Assembly: GCA_001795035.1 (NCBI GenBank)
Contig: MGMW01000031.1
Span: 1 to 8,347, forward strand
From: Chloroflexi bacterium RBG_13_53_26
GTDB lineage: Bacteria; Chloroflexota; Dehalococcoidia; UBA2247; RBG-13-53-26
Reading direction: 5' to 3'
DNA: 8,347 nucleotides
Position numbers and translations under genes: made by a program. Shown piece by piece: positions 1-6,265 of the stretch. The number at the start of each line of letters is the position of its first letter. The first letter of the stretch is position 1. The notes under the pieces are model-generated. The model did not search any database, was not told where the DNA came from, and was given only the letters and a program-made list of their open reading frames with translations.

Positions 1-123
1 CTTGGCTTAGAGTGCCGATAAGAGGCATATTGCAGTTGCTGGAGAAATAGGCAGACTGAGCCTGAATCAATCCCCAACGGTCAGGATCGTCGGCCAAACA
101 TGCAGCCGCAGAACGTCAAAGCA

Positions 124-834
124 TTATGTGCTCGCAGAGAATTCAGGCAATCTCTCTATCTGGAATGCTCCGTACGCCTGGATGAACATGCACAGAATGG
201 CTGAATAGACCACGATTTTCTGACCGGTAGCCTGAATTCTCACTCCACTGCTAGTGTCCGGATCCGGACCGGCGAACAACAGCCAGAGGTAGACAGCCAA
301 TATGAAGGCAAACCCAAGATAGACGAAGGCATACCTGTTCGGATAGTTCCTGTTCTTGAAGATAGCAATGGAATAGCATGCCACCACCAGCAAAAAGGAA
401 CTGAATGCCACATCGACAAAAAGGCGGTGCAGTGTCTGATTGACATCCGCTGGTACAGATGCAATGCCGATATATGAGACGGCAGATACTACCCCTACAA
501 TCGAGCCAATGGTGCTCAAGCGGCTGATAGTGCTTGTCTGCCTGAAGTGGTGAGGTATTGCCATAAAGAACAGCAAGAGGGCAACTCCCCCCAGAGACAG
601 AGCGATCACAAAGAGAATCATTGATGGTGTGTTTGAATCACCGGAATGCGCTGTGGTTCGGCCCAGATCTGAGAAGAAGTTGTTCCAGAATGAATAACCA
701 ATTGTGCTGTTGTCAGAATGTGTTCCTCCTGGGTACGGAAACATGGCTGCAGTAGTAAGGGCAATGAACTGCACACAGCCAACCACAGCCAGGAGGAATA
801 CTGTACTTCTCCAACTGCGGGTATTCCTGTCCAT
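124..834 (-). CDS. DUF998-like six-helix integral membrane protein
   Basis: A 236-residue protein with about six predicted membrane helices, near residues 10-31, 71-93, 104-126, 137-158, 168-189 and 206-224. The sequence FWNNFFSDLGRT (49-60) in the first outer loop, a P-A-D then H element at 128-136, and QKIVVYS at 205-211 match what I recall of the DUF998 membrane family. No biochemical function is established for that family, so none is assigned. The ATG start is supported by GGAG about 11 bases upstream and by a short polar N-terminus followed directly by the first helix. It lies downstream of the 1037-1657 gene on the same strand, but 202 bases away and with no clear promoter in the gap, so co-transcription is possible but unproven. 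Membrane location is secure; family assignment is probable. Confidence 0.8.
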   Translation of the reverse strand: MDRNTRSWRSTVFLLAVVGCVQFIALTTAAMFPYPGGTHSDNSTIGYSFWNNFFSDLGRTTAHSGDSNTPSMILFVIALSLGGVALLLFFMAIPHHFRQTSTISRLSTIGSIVGVVSAVSYIGIASVPADVNQTLHRLFVDVAFSSFLLVVACYSIAIFKNRNYPNRYAFVYLGFAFILAVYLWLLFAGPDPDTSSGVRIQATGQKIVVYSAILCMFIQAYGAFQIERLPEFSAST

Positions 835-1036
835 CTGTTCACTGCTCCAGGCAAATAGTCAAACAAAACAGCCCGGGACCCGAAGATCGATTTTTGGCAG
901 ACCGGCCTAGCTTCCTTGGATTTCTGGTGGGCCTACCTCTGATCTCTTTTCGTCTCCCTTGTATCCCGCATTACCGTGAAGAGATAACGAATACGGGTGA
1001 GCCTCAATTGATGCAGGTGCACGAACCGAGCCCTAC
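835..1036. other. Intergenic gap, no gene seen
   Basis: This gap separates two minus-strand genes. It contains an imperfect inverted repeat: CCCGCATT at 965-972 pairs, with one mismatch, with AATACGGG at 990-997. No run of T follows it on either strand, so I do not call a terminator. I found no strong sigma-70 promoter for the gene at 124-834, no plausible small ORF with a ribosome binding site, and no tRNA. Confidence 0.5.
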
Positions 1037-1657
1037 TTAATGCGTCCTGCCTGAGGAGTCCCTCAACTGGCGCAGTTGATCGCGGAGTCGGCTCCTCTTC
1101 CGTGGTGCCTTGACCTTCTCACTGCTCTCATCGGTGTGGCCAGCAGATCCCGACGACTCTGCGATGATGCCAACAGGCAGATCGAGTTGATCGTATATGT
1201 CTCTGTGTTTTTCAGCCACCTCTGCCAGGACCAACAGGAACTGCTCACCGATATCGTTCATCCTGGTGACATACCATCCCAGCAAGCGTTTTCTCCCCGA
1301 ATCAGTGTCCGGGGGTGACTGATCCGGAGGCTGATTCCCCAAAACCTTCTCTTCTTCCTCAGCCTGCGAGCGATTCAGGAGAGCCTGCTGTGCAACCATG
1401 AATGATCGTTTCATCAACTCCAGGAGTTTTTCGTGAGCTGATCCGAGCACGGTCTCTTCAGGTTGTTCAGATTGCACCTTGGCTTTTAGTGCCAGGAAGG
1501 GACGAAGTTCCTCTTCCAGTATGGCCACAACCCCCGACCTGCCCAGCGCTTCCTCATCCAGATCGAATAGAGAGCTGACCAGCTTGTTGGTCAGAACCGA
1601 TTTCACCGACTCTCCCCACTCCCGTGTAGAGAGAATTCGCTCGCCCTCTGTGTTCAA
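1037..1657 (-). CDS. Hypothetical soluble helical protein, TTG start
   Basis: I do not recognise this 206-residue protein. It has no signal peptide or membrane helix and looks cytoplasmic. Residues 15-105 are helix-rich and charged, with an acidic EEEE patch at 100-103. A proline-rich polar linker (PPDQSPPDTDSG, 110-121) leads to a second helical block (122-160) containing GWYVTRMNDIGEQFLLVLAEV. After a serine/glycine stretch (168-180), a strongly basic tail (KAPRKRSRLRDQLRQLR, 183-199) could bind nucleic acid or an acidic partner, though this is only inference from composition. The first codon is TTG. It is preferred because a near-perfect GAGGAGG ribosome binding site sits 6 bases upstream (1664-1670), and a TATAAT box lies further upstream. 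The gene stands alone between gaps of 298 and 202 bases. Confidence 0.7.
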   Translation of the reverse strand: MNTEGERILSTREWGESVKSVLTNKLVSSLFDLDEEALGRSGVVAILEEELRPFLALKAKVQSEQPEETVLGSAHEKLLELMKRSFMVAQQALLNRSQAEEEEKVLGNQPPDQSPPDTDSGRKRLLGWYVTRMNDIGEQFLLVLAEVAEKHRDIYDQLDLPVGIIAESSGSAGHTDESSEKVKAPRKRSRLRDQLRQLRDSSGRTH

Positions 1658-1663
1658 TATGAG

Positions 1664-1670
1664 CCTCCTC
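1664..1670 (-). promoter_or_regulatory. Strong Shine-Dalgarno site deciding a TTG start
   Basis: Read on the minus strand this is GAGGAGG, six bases before the TTG at 1657. It is the strongest ribosome binding site in the window at a proper distance from a start codon, and it justifies TTG as the initiation codon of the 206-residue protein. Confidence 0.75.
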
Positions 1671-1696
1671 GTTCCCCCCGGTCAGCTTCCCGATAG

Positions 1697-1702
1697 ATTA
1701 TA
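1697..1702 (-). promoter_or_regulatory. Candidate -10 box (TATAAT) for the 206-residue protein
   Basis: The minus strand reads TATAATCT here. A transcript starting about 7 bases downstream would have a leader of about 33 bases containing the GAGGAGG site. The hexamer 17 bases upstream is TGTGAA, a poor -35 match, so the call rests on the -10 box and its position. Confidence 0.4.
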
Positions 1703-1955
1703 ATCCCTCTGATTTGCACTTCACAGACCGGGCCAGGAACCAAAACCAATACCATCCACCATCCTTCAAAGTCTACAATCTATGACTGTGAGGTCCCAGC
1801 GGTGTCACTGAACAGTCCTGCATCATGGCAAAATCCTCTTATACGAACCATGATTGCTCGGCCGATGGAACTCGTCACTCGCCACCAGAGATAGGCACAC
1901 ATGCCGGTATCCCTCTTGATCAGCAATGATAGCACATCGGGGAGAATGAGCAGAA

Positions 1956-3116
1956 CTACGATTGCCGTATGTCTGGTGCGCTCCAGTCAACCAATTCCCT
2001 CACGATATTCAGGCTGGCAAGCTGGTCTTCGATATTCCCGCGGTGTGCACCGCTCTCAAAAAACCCCGTAGGCTTCAGTAGCCTGTTTGCCATTGAGCGG
2101 CCCCTCTTCATGCCACGCAGCCACGGAAGGTAGTCAAAGGGGTCTTTCGACGGTACTTCCAGGGTAATACAACCCTGCTTCCTGATTCCTGTGCGTTCCA
2201 AGATTTCATGAAGGTCATCTCGCAGACGCTGCAATTGGCCCCCCTGAATCTTAGAGAACGGTGCATGAGCATGTTGTATTTCCTTGTTGACCTCTGGCGA
2301 GTGGTGCAGATGTAGGTGGACTATGCTTTCGCCAATTGTTCCACCCTTCAGTCCATCCAGTAGCCTGCCTCGCTCTCCATCCACAGTGAGAACATGACCA
2401 TAGTCAAGAGTGAGTTTGACTTCGTCCTCAAAGCCGGCTATTGCCTGCCTGCAATCGCCGATTGTCTGACAAAGGGATAGCCTGTCCCGTGGACTGTTTT
2501 CAATGGTTGGAATCACTCTTCGCCCCCCACCATACTCCTTACATAGCTGCGTGTTGGTAACAGCTATGTATCCAATGTTTTCCCTCGATCTGGCCAATGC
2601 TTTCTCTCTATCCTCTTCGTTTCTGGCAACCCCCGCATGAAAAACGAAGACAGGATTCTCAGTCACGACCAAGTCAGGATGGGTTTGCATGATCCTATAA
2701 GCGGTCTCCAGTTGGCTTCTTGCCGCCCTTCTCACTCTTCTTGAAGTCTCGCACAGGTTGAAGGAGTATCGCTTCAGCAAAGGATTCTTCTCCACGTGTG
2801 CATGGAAGGAGGCAATGGGGTCTCTCAGCAAACCTATCATCTTGTCATTTATCTTCCACTCGAGGGCATTGTAGAACAAGCGTGGATCCGTCAGGTGGAG
2901 CTCGATGGCATCGAAAAGGTGTGGCCCAACCAATCTGGAGTTGAGTGTTGTCCTTGCCAACCGCAGGAGAAAGTCGTTGAACCTTTTCTCTGCCTTGCTC
3001 AGAACGTAAATCCTGTCGACGAGGCTCTCAAACCCAGACCGCAACGAAACATATGCTAAGCATGCCTCACTATAGATTGTGGCATGGTGCGAAGAGATGG
3101 CATACTTGATTGGCAT
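1956..3116 (-). CDS. Endonuclease IV / xylose isomerase-like TIM-barrel metalloprotein
   Basis: A 386-residue cytoplasmic protein with the motif order of the AP endonuclease 2 / xylose isomerase-like TIM-barrel superfamily, which contains DNA repair endonuclease IV and many sugar isomerases/epimerases. Residues that could be the metal ligands appear in order: FHAH (H105, H107), VFVFHAG (H160), IPTIEN (E206), LTLDYGH (D238, H241), VHLHLHH (H267, H269), HAH (H282, H284) and TLEV (E320). These parallel H69, H109, E145, D179, H182, H216, D229, H231 and E261 of E. coli endonuclease IV, with His in place of the D229-type ligand. The protein is about 100 residues longer than endonuclease IV; the extra part is mainly a helical N-terminal segment (about 1-64). 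Substrate is unknown: sugar isomerase/epimerase-type chemistry and an AP-site nuclease are both open. The ATG is preceded immediately by AGGGGA and by a strong promoter that leaves almost no leader. Confidence 0.75.
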   Translation of the reverse strand: MPIKYAISSHHATIYSEACLAYVSLRSGFESLVDRIYVLSKAEKRFNDFLLRLARTTLNSRLVGPHLFDAIELHLTDPRLFYNALEWKINDKMIGLLRDPIASFHAHVEKNPLLKRYSFNLCETSRRVRRAARSQLETAYRIMQTHPDLVVTENPVFVFHAGVARNEEDREKALARSRENIGYIAVTNTQLCKEYGGGRRVIPTIENSPRDRLSLCQTIGDCRQAIAGFEDEVKLTLDYGHVLTVDGERGRLLDGLKGGTIGESIVHLHLHHSPEVNKEIQHAHAPFSKIQGGQLQRLRDDLHEILERTGIRKQGCITLEVPSKDPFDYLPWLRGMKRGRSMANRLLKPTGFFESGAHRGNIEDQLASLNIVRELVDWSAPDIRQS

Positions 3117-3128
3117 TCCCCTGCTTAG

Positions 3129-3157
3129 ATTATCACTTACACAAGCTAATCTTGCAA
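3129..3157 (-). promoter_or_regulatory. Sigma-70 type promoter for the TIM-barrel gene
   Basis: On the minus strand TTGCAA (3152-3157) and GATAAT (3129-3134) are separated by exactly 17 bases. The expected transcription start is near 3120-3122, only 4-6 bases before the ATG at 3116, so the mRNA would be leaderless or nearly so. Confidence 0.6.
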
Positions 3158-3181
3158 GGAGTAAGTCTAGAACTCAGTCCA

Positions 3182-3209
3182 TTGAGGACTTGACAAGCAG
3201 ATGTATAAT
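3182..3209 (+). promoter_or_regulatory. Sigma-70 type promoter for the lipid-kinase-like gene
   Basis: TTGAGG (3182-3187) is followed after 16 bases by a perfect TATAAT (3204-3209). The predicted start near 3216 gives a leader of about 25 bases that contains the AAGGTG ribosome binding site before the ATG at 3241. A TTGACA at 3190-3195 is only 8 bases from the -10 box, so it is unlikely to be the -35 element. Confidence 0.6.
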
Positions 3210-3240
3210 AACAATTCGTAAAAGAAAGAAGGTGTTTCCG

Positions 3241-3816
3241 ATGCGAAGCATGATCAAAAGGCGCTCGTGGCATTTGTCTGCAGGGTTGGGTATTGCATTT
3301 GCCGCATGGTTCCTGCCAACGACGGCCATGCTCATTTCTCTGGGGCTCGTCACCTTCATTTTCCTGGCATTCGAGTTCATCAGACTAAAAGTTCCCAGCA
3401 TGAACAGATGGTTCTTCTCACACTTCGGATCGCTGTTGCGTGAAGAAGAGACATCTCGAGTCACCACGTCGAGCTATGTGCTTGTTGCAGCACTGATGGC
3501 ATACCTAGCCTTTGGCAGGGATATTGCAGTGCTATCAGTGTGCTTCCTGGCTGTGGGTGACGTGGCAGCCGGCATAGTTGGTCGCTATATTGGCAGGACG
3601 AGACTCTTCGGCAAGGCACTTGAAGGGGATCTGGCCTGCTTCGTGGCATGTCTCGCTGCCGGCTTTGCCCTTCATTATGCTGGTCTGGACATCGGTCTGG
3701 TGACCATCCTAGTCGGCTCCATAGCTGCTACCATCGGACAGGCCATACGGAACCCGGTGGACGACAACTTGACACTGCCTCTCTTCGCAGGAGCAGCCAT
3801 GGCCGCCATACCATAA
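3241..3816 (+). CDS. SEC59/DGK1/VTE5-like integral membrane polyprenol or phytol kinase homologue
   Basis: A 191-residue polytopic membrane protein resembling the CTP-dependent dolichol kinase (SEC59), diacylglycerol kinase (DGK1) and phytol kinase (VTE5) family, itself related to phosphatidate cytidylyltransferases. Visible hallmarks are the N-terminal KRRSWHLSAGLG (6-17, with the conserved basic residues and His), a GDVAAGIVGRYIG motif (106-118), KALEG (125-129), and the C-terminal DDNLTLPLFAGAAM (174-187). These are the positions expected to bind nucleotide and metal. About six membrane helices are predicted. The likely reaction is phosphorylation of an isoprenoid alcohol or lipid hydroxyl; the substrate cannot be read from sequence. 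An in-frame upstream ATG at 3079 would give 245 residues, but that extension crosses the divergent promoter region and lacks membrane-family similarity. ATG 3241 has AAGGTG about 7 bases upstream and starts at the family motif. Confidence 0.78.
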   Translation: MRSMIKRRSWHLSAGLGIAFAAWFLPTTAMLISLGLVTFIFLAFEFIRLKVPSMNRWFFSHFGSLLREEETSRVTTSSYVLVAALMAYLAFGRDIAVLSVCFLAVGDVAAGIVGRYIGRTRLFGKALEGDLACFVACLAAGFALHYAGLDIGLVTILVGSIAATIGQAIRNPVDDNLTLPLFAGAAMAAIP

Positions 3817-3851
3817 TAGAATCTGGTCGTCTCTAACCTACAGAGCGGTCT

Positions 3852-3980
3852 ATGGTATCCCACAGTGATAACCGCATGGTTACCTACTACCTTGCCCTGT
3901 TCTTGATAGTCTATGGATTTGTCAGAAGGGCAACCAACGCACCACAGCAGTCACGGGTTCAGCCGCAAATGCAGAATTGA
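3852..3980 (+). CDS. Possible 42-residue single-helix membrane protein
   Basis: This short ORF begins 35 bases after the stop of the lipid-kinase-like gene. It encodes an eight-residue polar start, a 16-residue hydrophobic segment (MVTYYLALFLIVYGFV, residues 9-24), then Arg-Arg and a Gln/Asn-rich polar tail. That is a normal layout for a small single-pass protein, and the Arg-Arg after the helix would suggest the tail is cytoplasmic. The ribosome binding site is weak (AGAGCGG shortly before ATG). A second ATG at 3876 would remove the polar start. Its last 22 bases overlap the 3' end of the convergent GH3 gene. I do not recognise it, and chance cannot be excluded for so short a frame. Confidence 0.35.
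   Translation: MVSHSDNRMVTYYLALFLIVYGFVRRATNAPQQSRVQPQMQN
3892..3933. repeat. Inverted repeat TTGCCCT / AGGGCAA in convergent region
   Basis: Seven bases at 3892-3898 are perfectly complementary to 3927-3933. Part of the 28-base interval can extend the stem with bulges. It lies between the convergent lipid-kinase-like and GH3 genes, where a bidirectional terminator would be expected, but no T-run follows on either strand. It also lies inside the possible 42-residue ORF. Confidence 0.3.
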
Positions 3981-6055
3981 GCACTCAGCAGCTCTTCTGC
4001 ACGAGATGAAGGACCCACGTATACTGTGTAGGTGATGGGCTCCACAATCCAACTGGCTTGTTGCTCGTTATAGTAGGCCAGTTGTGCGGCGGTGAGTGCA
4101 AATACCACCCTCCTGGTTTCGCCTGGATCAAGGTGCACCCTGGCAAAACCTTTCAGTTCCTTAAGTGGCCTCTCTACACGTGAACCCTCATACCCAACAT
4201 ATGACTGGACCACTTCTTCACCGGCAACATTGCCTGTATTGGTAACCTCCACGCTCACCCTCAGCATACCGTCTATGCCGATTTCATCATGATCAAGTTG
4301 CAGGTTCTTATGGGCGTAGGTGGTATAGCTGAGGCCAAAGCCAAAGGGGAAAGCAGGCTCATGGCCTTCCCTGTCCATCAGCCGATAGCCGTGAAAGTAG
4401 CCATATTCGATGGACGTGGCGCACTTGTCGAAGAACGGGAGCTGGCTTTCGGACGTCGGGAATGAACACGGCAGCTTCGCAGAGGGATTGACCTTGCCAA
4501 AGATGATGTCCGCCAGGGCATTGCCGCCTTCCATCCCAGGATACCAGGCCATCAAGATCGCAGGAGCCTTCTCACGCCAAGCTTCAGTGATGATGGCACT
4601 GCCCCCCAAGAGGACCACCACCGTCCTTGGGTTTTCGGCAGCAATCCGCAGGATCAGAGCCTCATCGTGCCGCTTCAAGGTCAGAGTATCTCTGTCACCC
4701 CCCTTGTGAAACATATATTCTCCTTCATCCCTGTGGGTGTACCCCACCACAACGACAACAGCATCAGCCTTGCGCGCCATGTCGGCGGCCCTGTCCATGT
4801 CTCTCCCATTCCTGTACGTAATCTCGCAACTCTGTGGTACCGCTGCGCGGAATCCCATAAGCGGTGTGATCACATAGGGTGGCCTGACCATGCTGCTGCC
4901 TTTGTCACCGATGTTGGGCGTATTAGCCAGCTTGCCAATCACTGCGACACGTTTTACCTGGGCAGCATCGATGGGAAGTACCCGGTGATGACCGTCTCCC
5001 ATCCTCCCGTTCTTAAGCAACACAATGGATTTCTGTGCAGCCTCACGAGCCAGTGCTATGTGCGACGGGCTGACTACAGCCAGTGGCTTGTACCGCGCCG
5101 GCTCACCTACCTGGGCGAATCTTTTCTTCTGTCTCAGGATGCGAAGCACTGCCTCGTCAATCACATCCTCCGAAACCTCGCCTTCCTGTACCAGTTTCAT
5201 CAGCCTTTTCCCAAAGTGAATGGTAAAGGGCATCTCGATGTCCACGCCCGCACTGGCGGCTCTTCCATTGCGAATGCCGCGCAGGAAATCAGATACCACA
5301 AAGCCTTCAAACTCCCATTCGTTCTTCAAAATGTCCCGCAGGAGGTGACGATTGTGACCACAGTAATGCCCATTGACCTTGTTGTAGGCACTCATCACGC
5401 ATGCAGCGCCTTCATCGACGCACCGTTTGAAGTGCGGCAGGTAGACCTCGCGCAAGGTCCTCTCGTTCATCCGGACATCAACACGGAACCGAGCGTTTTC
5501 AATGCTGTTGGCAGCGAAATGCTTGACACAGGCCATGATATGGCGCTGGACACCCCGCACAGACGCCGCACCCATCTCACCGAGATGATATGGATCTTCT
5601 CCATAGGTCTCCTGAGCCCGACCCCAGGCTGGATGTCTCAATACGTTGATACACACACTGCCCAAGAGGTTGGCCCCCTGGGTTCTGGCCTCAACACCCA
5701 TCGCATCACCGATCCGCTCTTCCAGGTCGGTATCCCACGAAGCACCACGGGCCATCGAGACTGGAAAACAGGTGGAGTGGTACATGGCTACACCCCGGGG
5801 ACCATCACTAAATTGAATACCCGGAATGGATAGCCGGAGATTCACACCCCCCGGTATAGGGCTTCTGTTATAGCCGACAAACAGCCAGGTGAGGCCGGAT
5901 GCAGGTGGCGTATCGCCTGACATCTGGTAAACCTTCTCTTCGAGGCTCATCTGAGCCAGCAGGTGTCTAGCCTTCTCCTCAACCTGCTCTATTGTGAGAG
6001 ATACATCCTCTTTGAGCGCTCCCCATTCCACGGGGACCATCTTGGTTCTTGTCAT
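3959..6055 (-). CDS. Glycoside hydrolase family 3 beta-glycosidase (beta-glucosidase-like), cytoplasmic
   Basis: A 698-residue family 3 glycoside hydrolase, which removes terminal beta-linked sugars with retention of configuration; beta-glucosidase is the likeliest activity but beta-xylosidase is possible. Numbering from this start, the N-terminal barrel spans about 30-310 and includes FSDGPRG, the KHFAAN substrate-site motif (178-183) and the nucleophile Asp256 in GFVVSDF. The second alpha/beta domain spans about 335-555. It contains DEGE (443-446), whose glutamates are candidate acid/base residues, followed by GGDRDTLTL. FPFGFGLSYT (570-579) leads into the fibronectin-III-like C-terminal domain (about 590-690). 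No signal peptide or membrane segment is present, so it probably acts on imported oligosaccharides or glycosides. An in-frame GTG at 6061 is possible, but AAGAGG (6064-6069) sits 8 bases before ATG 6055 and only 2 before the GTG. Length is typical of three-domain family members. No transporter or regulator gene is adjacent. Confidence 0.93.
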   Translation of the reverse strand: MTRTKMVPVEWGALKEDVSLTIEQVEEKARHLLAQMSLEEKVYQMSGDTPPASGLTWLFVGYNRSPIPGGVNLRLSIPGIQFSDGPRGVAMYHSTCFPVSMARGASWDTDLEERIGDAMGVEARTQGANLLGSVCINVLRHPAWGRAQETYGEDPYHLGEMGAASVRGVQRHIMACVKHFAANSIENARFRVDVRMNERTLREVYLPHFKRCVDEGAACVMSAYNKVNGHYCGHNRHLLRDILKNEWEFEGFVVSDFLRGIRNGRAASAGVDIEMPFTIHFGKRLMKLVQEGEVSEDVIDEAVLRILRQKKRFAQVGEPARYKPLAVVSPSHIALAREAAQKSIVLLKNGRMGDGHHRVLPIDAAQVKRVAVIGKLANTPNIGDKGSSMVRPPYVITPLMGFRAAVPQSCEITYRNGRDMDRAADMARKADAVVVVVGYTHRDEGEYMFHKGGDRDTLTLKRHDEALILRIAAENPRTVVVLLGGSAIITEAWREKAPAILMAWYPGMEGGNALADIIFGKVNPSAKLPCSFPTSESQLPFFDKCATSIEYGYFHGYRLMDREGHEPAFPFGFGLSYTTYAHKNLQLDHDEIGIDGMLRVSVEVTNTGNVAGEEVVQSYVGYEGSRVERPLKELKGFARVHLDPGETRRVVFALTAAQLAYYNEQQASWIVEPITYTVYVGPSSRAEELLSAQFCICG

Positions 6056-6107
6056 CTTCACAGCCTCTTGCCCAATGTGTATTCCGCTGCAGTCATATTC
6101 AGGTCAG

Positions 6108-6113
6108 ATTATC
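6108..6113 (-). promoter_or_regulatory. Extended -10 promoter element for the GH3 gene
   Basis: On the minus strand TGTGATAATCT includes an extended -10 (TG, one base, GATAAT). The hexamer 17 bases upstream (TTTTCT) is a weak -35, as is common when the TG extension is present. The predicted leader is about 45 bases and contains AAGAGG. The ten bases at 6106-6115 (AGATTATCAC on the plus strand) are identical to 3127-3136 at the TIM-barrel promoter. Confidence 0.5.
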
Positions 6114-6173
6114 ACATATTCTGGGTGTGCAGAAAACCTCATGGGCCTTAGCCAAGCCGCGGTTTGCAGCTAG

Positions 6174-6201
6174 TTGACGCACTCTGACTGCTTGTGATAT
6201 T
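6174..6201 (+). promoter_or_regulatory. Sigma-70 type promoter for the 99-residue protein
   Basis: TTGACG (6174-6179) is separated by 16 bases from GATATT (6196-6201), which carries the TG extension (6193-6194). A start near 6208 gives a leader of about 58 bases to the ATG at 6266. The -10 box overlaps the in-frame GTG/ATT codons upstream, which argues against a longer protein. Confidence 0.5.
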
Positions 6202-6265
6202 GTCCGAGGCAAAGAGATGCCATTGGTCTCAAAAGAAACGAAGATGGCAGAAAGGGGCGACTAAC

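Larger units (their letters stand above)
1658..1955. other. 298-base intergenic gap
   Basis: The gap holds the -10 box and ribosome binding site listed separately. On the minus strand an out-of-frame open stretch runs from the end of the TIM-barrel gene to 1780, with a short hydrophobic segment, but it has no ribosome binding site or good start codon. No tRNA, terminator hairpin or repeat was seen. Confidence 0.5.

Noticed and set aside
1..123. Possible gene or RNA at the left edge
   Set aside because: No ORF with a ribosome binding site, no tRNA-like cloverleaf and no repeat could be supported in these bases.
3079..3240. N-terminal extension of the lipid-kinase-like protein from an upstream ATG
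   Set aside because: It would overlap the start of the divergent TIM-barrel gene and both promoters. The family motif starts right after ATG 3241, which has its own ribosome binding site.
3869..3882. Small hairpin TAACC-GCAT-GGTTA as a terminator
   Set aside because: A five-base stem with no T-run following is too weak to call.
4667..5833. Long 388-residue open frame on the plus strand
   Set aside because: It lies entirely antisense to the GH3 gene, whose catalytic motifs are intact. The translation is rich in His, Cys and Pro with no recognisable domain, typical of a shadow frame.
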